DNA from: an uncultured Bacteroidales bacterium
GTDB lineage: Bacteria > Bacteroidota > Bacteroidia > Bacteroidales > Paludibacteraceae
DNA: 64,000 nucleotides
Reading direction: 5' to 3'
Assembly: GCA_934728255.1 (NCBI GenBank)
Contig: CAKVEC010000001.1
Coordinates: 1-64,000, forward strand
The notes beneath the pieces are model-generated. The model saw only the letters and a list, made by a program, of their open reading frames with translations. It was not told the DNA's origin and ran no database searches. Below, piece after piece: positions 58,951 to 64,000 of this stretch (the stretch's first letter is position 1; the number at the start of each line of letters is the position of its first letter). A program made the position numbers and the translations under genes.

Positions 58951-60954
58951 TTACGCCTCTTTAATCAGTCCCGTTTCGTATGCCGTCAGCAGGTGCTCCA
59001 GGTTGTCCACCTGTGCTTGCAGTTCGCGACCGCGGTCGGTGTCGCGGATATGGATGCGGTGCTCGCTGAAATCCTGCAATAGGGTGCGGCTGTGTATGTC
59101 GCTGCCCGAAAGAATCGCCTGTTCGCGGCTCTCGAACGACTCATGCTCCACCAATTGTATGCCGTGGCTGTTATAAATCAGCGTATAACCCGCAATACCC
59201 GTTTTCTTCTGATAGGGCTTGCTGAAACCGCCGTCTATCACAAACCGTTTACCCTCGGCGCGGATGGGGCTTTCCCCCTCTATGGTGCGCACGGGGATAT
59301 GCCCGTTGATGATACGCCCCGTCTCGGTGTTCATTCCGAACTCCTGCAATATGCGCACGCACGTCTCCTTTTCATTTGCTAGCGTGTAGTATGCCCCTTT
59401 TTTCTCTTTCCATAGGTCTTCATCTGCTACGAAATACCGTTCCAAGGTGGTCATCTTGTCTTTGTTGTAGAGCGGCGAGTAGGGACCTTCCCACAGATAG
59501 AGCATATAATCCAAGGCATTGGCTTTCTCTTTGCCGTTGCCGTAGTATGCCACACGTACCACCTCGTCGGTGCGCTCCATCAGGCGTCTGCCGCTTACAC
59601 GCTTGCCGCATACGTCCACTTCGGTGAACCCGCCGTCGTCGTTGAGCGGGATAGCCGCATGGTAGAGCAGGAATCCGTTGCGTACAAGGAACATACTGCC
59701 GTGCTGGTAGAGTAGGTGCAGGTGCTTTTGCATCTTCTCCGACTTGCGGAAACTGCGTGCCAACTGGGTCATCAGTTCCTGTTCCTCGGCGGAAAGGCGG
59801 TAAGGCTCTGCTTCCGACAGCGTGGGCAGGTTGGTATCCAATAGCGGATAATCCTGTCCGTTGATGCGGATGGTGCCGTGCCGCTTGTCTATCTTGTCCA
59901 ATAGCAGACGATCGTCCATTCCCCATTCGGGGTGGCGCAGGATGGTCTGTCCTTCCAACTTGAACTGGATGATTGAAATTGCCTTGTGCATCTTTGCCAT
60001 CAGGGCGGCGGAGCGGGTCAGGCGCGGGTTGTTCTCGAAGTCCTTGGTCTGGAATACCTCGCACGGGTCGTCGTGATAGGTCTCCATGGCGAAGTTAGCC
60101 AGCGGCAGCAGGTTGATACCGTAGCCCTCTTCGAGGGTCTCTATGTTCGCATAGCGGATCGAGACGCGCAGCACTGTGGCTATCAGTGCGGGATTGCCCG
60201 CCATAGCCCCCATCCATTCGATGTCGTGGTTCCCCCACTGGATGTCGTAGTCGCGCAGGGTGGAGAGCACGTCCAGTATCTTGGCTGCCCCTGAACCGCG
60301 GTCGAAGATGTCGCCCACCACGTGGAGCGTGTCTATGGTAAAACCGTGTATCAGGTAGGAAATCGCCGTGATGAGTTTCTCGGCGCAGCCGAGGTTGATG
60401 ATTGTGTCAATGATGGCGTTGTAATAGACCGCACGGTCGCTCTCGATGTTCGATTCGTGGAGCAACTCGTCTATGATATACGCATAGTCCTTCGGCAGCA
60501 TCTTGCGCACTTTGGAACGGCTGTATTTGATCGTTACCGCCCGTGCTACCACTACCACTTGGTGCAGGCGGATACGATACCAGTCTTCCATACTGAATTC
60601 GCCTATGCCTTCGTCCAGACCGTCTATGTGTTCGCTCAGGCTGCGTTGTACCAATTCGATGCGCTCGTCGGGGTAGTAGATCAGGGCGCACAGGGCGCGT
60701 TTCTCGGTCTCACTCATCGCTTCAAACAGGTCGTCAATCTTGTGCCGTATAACGCCCGATGCGTTCTTGATAGTGTGGATAAACGCACTGCTCTCGCCGT
60801 GCAGGTCGCTCACAAAATGCTCTGTGCCTTTGGGCAGAGAGAGAATCGCACGCAGGTTGATCAACTCGGTAATGACCGCTTTGCTGTTCGGGAAACGCTC
60901 GCTGAGCAGCGTCAGGTATCGCAGGTCGCTTTTTATATCTTCTATATTCATCAT
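58951..60954 (-). CDS. fbp: Class-3 fructose-1,6-bisphosphatase
   Basis: 667 residues starting at ATG 60954 (MMNIEDIKSDLRY); an immediately following ATG is also possible. Calcineurin-like metal sites are seen at VSDLHGESSAF, VVGDIFDRGSG and WGNHDIEWMG. Length and sequence match the Bacteroidetes/Firmicutes class III enzyme, which dephosphorylates fructose 1,6-bisphosphate for gluconeogenesis. A promoter sits 21 nt upstream and the bidirectional terminator follows the gene. Confidence 0.95.
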   Translation of the reverse strand: MMNIEDIKSDLRYLTLLSERFPNSKAVITELINLRAILSLPKGTEHFVSDLHGESSAFIHTIKNASGVIRHKIDDLFEAMSETEKRALCALIYYPDERIELVQRSLSEHIDGLDEGIGEFSMEDWYRIRLHQVVVVARAVTIKYSRSKVRKMLPKDYAYIIDELLHESNIESDRAVYYNAIIDTIINLGCAEKLITAISYLIHGFTIDTLHVVGDIFDRGSGAAKILDVLSTLRDYDIQWGNHDIEWMGAMAGNPALIATVLRVSIRYANIETLEEGYGINLLPLANFAMETYHDDPCEVFQTKDFENNPRLTRSAALMAKMHKAISIIQFKLEGQTILRHPEWGMDDRLLLDKIDKRHGTIRINGQDYPLLDTNLPTLSEAEPYRLSAEEQELMTQLARSFRKSEKMQKHLHLLYQHGSMFLVRNGFLLYHAAIPLNDDGGFTEVDVCGKRVSGRRLMERTDEVVRVAYYGNGKEKANALDYMLYLWEGPYSPLYNKDKMTTLERYFVADEDLWKEKKGAYYTLANEKETCVRILQEFGMNTETGRIINGHIPVRTIEGESPIRAEGKRFVIDGGFSKPYQKKTGIAGYTLIYNSHGIQLVEHESFESREQAILSGSDIHSRTLLQDFSEHRIHIRDTDRGRELQAQVDNLEHLLTAYETGLIKEA

Positions 60955-60974
60955 AAATACCTCGTTTGTGCCTG

Positions 60975-61006
60975 CAAAGTTACTGCTTTTTGCCCACATA
61001 GGCAAA
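60975..61006 (-). promoter_or_regulatory. fbp promoter
   Basis: Minus strand TTTG (61003-61006) and TAACTTTG (60975-60982), 20 nt apart. Confidence 0.7.
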
Positions 61007-61030
61007 CTTGTGTATCAACTACGACGCAAA

Positions 61031-61063
61031 CACGAAGGATATACGAGAGATACACGAAGGATA
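61031..61063. repeat. 11-nt array (3 units)
   Basis: CACGAAGGATA, TACGAGAGATA, CACGAAGGATA in exact 11-nt register in the divergent fbp/djlA spacer. Confidence 0.75.
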
Positions 61064-61111
61064 AAGCCGTTTTTGTAAGGTGTTTCGGCTGTTGGTGGCG
61101 CATAATACCAC

Positions 61112-61143
61112 TATGTGCGCAGCACGCGCCACCATCTGCCGCT
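61112..61143 (+). repeat. 32-nt dispersed spacer repeat, copy 2
   Basis: Matches 28537-28568 at 26 of 32 positions; it lies just before the djlA-like promoter. Confidence 0.5.
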
Positions 61144-61150
61144 AATTCGA

Positions 61151-61182
61151 TTTGCTGTATCCGTTTTTTTTTCGTAATTTTG
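61151..61182 (+). promoter_or_regulatory. Promoter of the DjlA-like gene
   Basis: TTTG (61151-61154) and TAATTTTG (61175-61182), 20 nt apart; the ATG is at 61209. Confidence 0.7.
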
Positions 61183-61208
61183 CAATCGCAAAACAGAACA
61201 GAAAAGAT

Positions 61209-61991
61209 ATGTCAGCAGGCAAATGGATATTAGGCGGATTGGGGTTCGTGCTGGGCGGTCCCATCGGGGCGTTGATAGGTGTGTTTATCGGCTCGCTTTT
61301 CGATTCGAGCGACCGTGTCCTCACCGACGGTGATACAGCGGACAACGGCAATAAGCAGACAGAAGACAACAGCGAGACCTACAACAGAACCTACCGGCGT
61401 GCGTCGGTGGGCGATATCCGCGTATCAATGGTGGTGCTGTTTGCGTGCGTTATGAAAGCCGACGGACGCGTCATGAAATCGGAGGTGAACTATATCAAGC
61501 CGTTTCTTCTCAAGAACTACGGGGAAGACGGTGCTATAGAAGCACTCCACTTGCTCAAAGAACTGCTGCAGAAAGACATCGATCCGATTGCCGTATCGCA
61601 GCAGATTGCGCAGCACATCAACTATTCCACCCGCTTGGAGATAATACATATCCTCTTCGACCTTGCCAAGGCGGACGGGGAAGTGTCTGAAGCAGAGGAG
61701 AATATGATTTCGCTCATTGCCACGAATATGCGTGTGCAGGATGCCGATTATCGCTCGCTCCTGTCTCTCTATCGCAAGCAGGCGGACCCCAACTGGGCAT
61801 ATACTGCGCTTGAGATAGAGCCCTCGGCAAGCGATGAGGAGGTGAAGAAAGCCTATCGCCGTATGGCTATGAAATACCACCCCGACAAAGTTGCCAATGC
61901 GGGCGAGGAGGTACGCCTGCAAGCCACAGAGAAATTCCGCTCGATCAACGAGGCGTATGAGACTATCAAACTCGGACGGGGAATGAATTAA
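61209..61991 (+). CDS. DjlA-like protein: glycine-rich membrane anchor, TerB, J domain
   Basis: 260 residues from the ATG at 61209. The glycine-rich hydrophobic N-terminus (GGLGFVLGGPIGALIGVFIG) resembles the glycine-zipper membrane segment of DjlA. A TerB domain follows (about 75-180; VFLFACVMKADGRVMKSEVNYI-type pattern MKADGRVMKSE, LAKADGEVSEAEE), then a J domain at the C-terminus with KKAYRRMAMKYHPDKV (HPD). It would recruit DnaK to the membrane. It is transcribed with the DUF4837 gene 33 nt downstream. Confidence 0.88.
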   Translation: MSAGKWILGGLGFVLGGPIGALIGVFIGSLFDSSDRVLTDGDTADNGNKQTEDNSETYNRTYRRASVGDIRVSMVVLFACVMKADGRVMKSEVNYIKPFLLKNYGEDGAIEALHLLKELLQKDIDPIAVSQQIAQHINYSTRLEIIHILFDLAKADGEVSEAEENMISLIATNMRVQDADYRSLLSLYRKQADPNWAYTALEIEPSASDEEVKKAYRRMAMKYHPDKVANAGEEVRLQATEKFRSINEAYETIKLGRGMN

Positions 61992-62024
61992 CCGGTGAAA
62001 ATTAACAATTAATATACAGAGAAT

Positions 62025-63152
62025 ATGAAGCGATATATTTTATGGAGCCTGTTGGTGCCGCTGTTGGTACTGACAGGCTGCGGCAAACAGAGTGGCGGAC
62101 GGGTGCTGACCAGTGCCACGGGAACAATCTACGAATGTCTGGTCGTATCACCCAAGCAACCGCTTTCGCAGGAGTCTCTTAACCGGATTGCCGCAAGCGG
62201 TATCGAACACCCCACCGGCAGTGCGTATGCCGAACCCATCGCCACCACCTACGACCTCGTGCGGGCTACTATGGGCGAGGATATGCCATGCTTGCCGCAG
62301 ATGGAACCGTATTTCGTGCTGACCAACGTGTCCAATGCTGCGTTTGACGACTATCTCAAACCGACACGCAATATCCTTTTGGTGGACATCAATCCGGAGA
62401 AATATACCCAACTAAAGGTGCGTGTCTCTACTGATGTTTGGTCGCACCCGCAGGCGGTATATCGTATTCAAGCCGCTTCGGAGGAAGAGTTTGTTGACTA
62501 TTGGTTGCAGCATGGCAACGAGGTGCGCGACTGGTTTGTGCGCCGGGAACTGCAACGCCAAACCGCTTTCTATCGTGCCAATACCAATGCCGATGCTCGC
62601 AAGGTGCTGCAAAAGGAGTTCGGCTGCGATATGCTCATTCCCGAGGACTACATACTCATTATGGACACTACGCTCACTATGCCGGAGGCAGATAGTGTCC
62701 ATTTGCTGTGGTGCTGCAACAACAAAGGTCCTATGCGCCGTGATGTGGTGGTCTATTCATACCCCTATACCGACCCGAATACGTTCACGCTCGATTACCT
62801 CAATGCCAAGCGCGATGAGGTCTTGTCGCGCGTAATCAGTGCCTCGGTCGAGGGGTCGTATATGGGTACGGAATATAAGGTTTTTCCTCCGCAAATGCGT
62901 AATGTACAGGCACTTAAACCCAAGAAAGACGACGGTTTCTATGCCACCGAAGTGCGCGGACTGTGGAAAATCCGCAACGGCGAAGCCATGGGCGGACCGT
63001 ATGTCAGTCTCACCCGCCTCGACCAGGTGCGCGGCAATGTCATCACTGCTGAGACCTTTGTCTTTGCTCCCGGTCAGAAGAAACGCAACGCCCTCCGCCA
63101 GGCGGAAGCCATTCTCTATACTCTGCAACTTCCTGCCGATACCATAAAATAA
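62025..63152 (+). CDS. DUF4837-family lipoprotein
   Basis: 375 residues. MKRYILWSLLVPLLVLTGCGKQ has a lipobox (Cys19). GTIYECLVVSPKQPLSQESL and later MRRDVVVYSYPYTDPNTFTLDYLNAKRDEVL plus EVRGLWKIRNGEAMGGPYVS are the DUF4837 pattern, a Bacteroidetes-specific envelope lipoprotein of unknown function. It follows the DjlA-like gene on the same strand. Confidence 0.85.
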   Translation: MKRYILWSLLVPLLVLTGCGKQSGGRVLTSATGTIYECLVVSPKQPLSQESLNRIAASGIEHPTGSAYAEPIATTYDLVRATMGEDMPCLPQMEPYFVLTNVSNAAFDDYLKPTRNILLVDINPEKYTQLKVRVSTDVWSHPQAVYRIQAASEEEFVDYWLQHGNEVRDWFVRRELQRQTAFYRANTNADARKVLQKEFGCDMLIPEDYILIMDTTLTMPEADSVHLLWCCNNKGPMRRDVVVYSYPYTDPNTFTLDYLNAKRDEVLSRVISASVEGSYMGTEYKVFPPQMRNVQALKPKKDDGFYATEVRGLWKIRNGEAMGGPYVSLTRLDQVRGNVITAETFVFAPGQKKRNALRQAEAILYTLQLPADTIK

Positions 63153-63198
63153 GCCCCGTCTTGGTCTTATAAATGTTCTATATTTCTTTCCTGTAAAA

Positions 63199-63220
63199 GT
63201 GAGGAGGATGTGAGGAGGAT
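63199..63220. repeat. 11-nt array GTGAGGAGGAT (2 units)
   Basis: Two identical 11-nt units in the DUF4837-dxs spacer, in sequence context related to the 39246 and 56954 copies. Confidence 0.6.
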
Positions 63221-63275
63221 AGGCTTAGGTTGTGCTTCTTTTGAATGTCTTTTGTTCGGAAAAATACAACATCCT

Positions 63276-63325
63276 AAAAACGGCTCTGCCAATCGGTTTC
63301 CCGATCCCGCAGAGCCGTTTCCTTA
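63276..63325 (-). terminator. Terminator of dxs (and possibly of DUF4837)
   Basis: AACGGCTCTGC (63279-63289) and GCAGAGCCGTT (63309-63319) form an 11-bp stem, followed on the minus strand by TTTTTAGG. Confidence 0.75.
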
Positions 63326-63433
63326 TTTACTCATAATTTTGGATATATCTATGCTTGCGGCTTCAATGCCCTGCAACCAACCCAAAACTCTAAACTTTTA
63401 ACTTTCCAACTTCTTTCAACCCTCAACTAACTC

Positions 63434-64000
63434 TCAACTTAGCGCAGCAACCACGTCTTCCACCATCTGTCCGGCGGTCAGGCGGTTGGCTTGCAGCAGG
63501 TCGGTGACGTGGTATCGGTCTTCGAATTGCTTGCGCTCGCCGCGAACCAACACGCGCATATCGCTGTCGCCGTAGTAGCGGGCAATCTTCTCGCCCCAAC
63601 CGCCGTCTATCTGTCCGTCCTCGAGGGTGATGACCACCTTGTGGTCGGCTTTCAGGCTTTCGAGTATCTCTGTATCCAAAGCGGTGATGATACGCGGGTT
63701 GATAAGCGTGGCATCGATGCCCTCTTTGGCAAGTGCCTTGCGCAGTTCCTCGCCGAGATGGAAGTATTCTCCCAATCCGAGTATCGCCACTTGACTGCCT
63801 TTGTGTGCCACCTTGTAGGCAGGCTTCGACCAGTCTGTTTTGGCATCAGGCATCGCGTCTTGGGCGTAGTGCATAGTCAGCGGCACGCGGATAGCCACGG
63901 GGTGTTCGCGGTAGGCAATTGCCCAGTCCATCATGGCGAGGTATTCCTCTTTGCAGGTCGGTGCCAGGTAGATGAGGTTCGGGATATTCATCAGCAGCGG
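63434..64000 (-). CDS. dxs: 1-deoxy-D-xylulose-5-phosphate synthase, C-terminal part (continues past the window)
   Basis: The visible part (about 189 residues to the edge) contains PNLIYLAPTCKEEYLAMMDWAIAY, HPVAIRVPL, VAILGLGEYFHLG, INPRIITALD and the C-terminal TLEDGQIDGGWGEKIARYY, the last domains of DXS. It makes DXP from pyruvate and glyceraldehyde 3-phosphate at the start of the MEP pathway. The frame is open to position 64000 (PLLMNIPNL), so the N-terminus is outside. Confidence 0.93.
   Translation of the reverse strand, partial: PLLMNIPNLIYLAPTCKEEYLAMMDWAIAYREHPVAIRVPLTMHYAQDAMPDAKTDWSKPAYKVAHKGSQVAILGLGEYFHLGEELRKALAKEGIDATLINPRIITALDTEILESLKADHKVVITLEDGQIDGGWGEKIARYYGDSDMRVLVRGERKQFEDRYHVTDLLQANRLTAGQMVEDVVAALS

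Noticed and set aside
60322..61233. Long plus-strand frame opposite the 5' part of fbp
   Set aside because: It runs through the fbp promoter and into the djlA spacer; composition is that of an antisense shadow.

Overview
The window is chromosomal DNA from a member of the Bacteroidota, most likely the order Bacteroidales. Three things support this. Promoters throughout follow the Bacteroidetes pattern TTTG-N20-TAnnTTTG. There are lineage-typical genes (Bacteroidetes-type CstA, DUF4290, DUF4837, DUF349, class-3 FBPase, glutaminyl-cyclase-like M28 lipoprotein, two-component-regulator propeller sensor, IgGFc-binding surface proteins with type IX-like C-termini). Classical Shine-Dalgarno sites are largely absent. 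The family cannot be fixed from sequence alone.

Layout. 1-0.8 kb: exported RHS-core protein, frameshifted in a C4 run and cut by the window edge. 1.2-8.1 kb: Smr protein, aldo/keto reductase, DAHP synthase-chorismate mutase, RibF, CstA, EngB, Fe/cobalamin-type binding lipoprotein. 8.1-11.7 kb: an A+T-richer accessory operon of a membrane AAA+ ATPase, a voltage-sensor K+ channel and a TerB-like protein, with overlapping genes. 11.7-16.3 kb: Usp, MltG, CYTH phosphatase, tRNA-Ser(GCT), membrane LytTR regulator, SGNH hydrolase. 16.4-26.1 kb: surface cluster with two large IgGFc-binding paralogues flanking an OmpA-family protein, then a secreted endonuclease I. 26.2-33.7 kb: PssA, AmpG-like MFS, LrgAB, HEAT-like protein, truncated YjbR, RecG, TonB. 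34.2-38.0 kb: flippase, glycosyltransferase, FemAB/GNAT-like protein, Ssb. 38.1-45.7 kb: secreted phosphatase/nuclease, DUF4290, Prs, glutaminyl cyclase, small OMP, two lipoproteins, TauE. 45.7-53.1 kb: Ser/Thr kinase with partner, propeller regulator, YqiA esterase, HprK-like kinase and PF14907-type nucleotidyltransferase. 53.2-64 kb: RF2, DUF349, FtsE, CrcB, RsgA, a candidate sRNA, Fbp, DjlA-like protein, DUF4837, and the 3' part of dxs.

The most unusual feature is not a gene. Intergenic spacers across the window carry many short tandem arrays with an exact 11-nt period but unrelated sequences. One family (11-mer CTTTCTACGTC) belongs to a roughly 150-nt dispersed element with a palindromic arm. 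In three of its four fuller copies it lies just upstream of, and co-oriented with, a promoter. A second element consists of 17-nt direct repeats about 116 nt apart bracketing an 11-nt array, and it sits directly after a stop codon in both copies. Related 7-nt and 11-nt arrays are also inserted in frame inside the coding sequences of the AmpG-like transporter and RsgA.

The best protein-level candidate for an undescribed system is the AAA+/K+ channel/TerB operon. Its co-translation suggests one membrane complex, but no function can be assigned from sequence.
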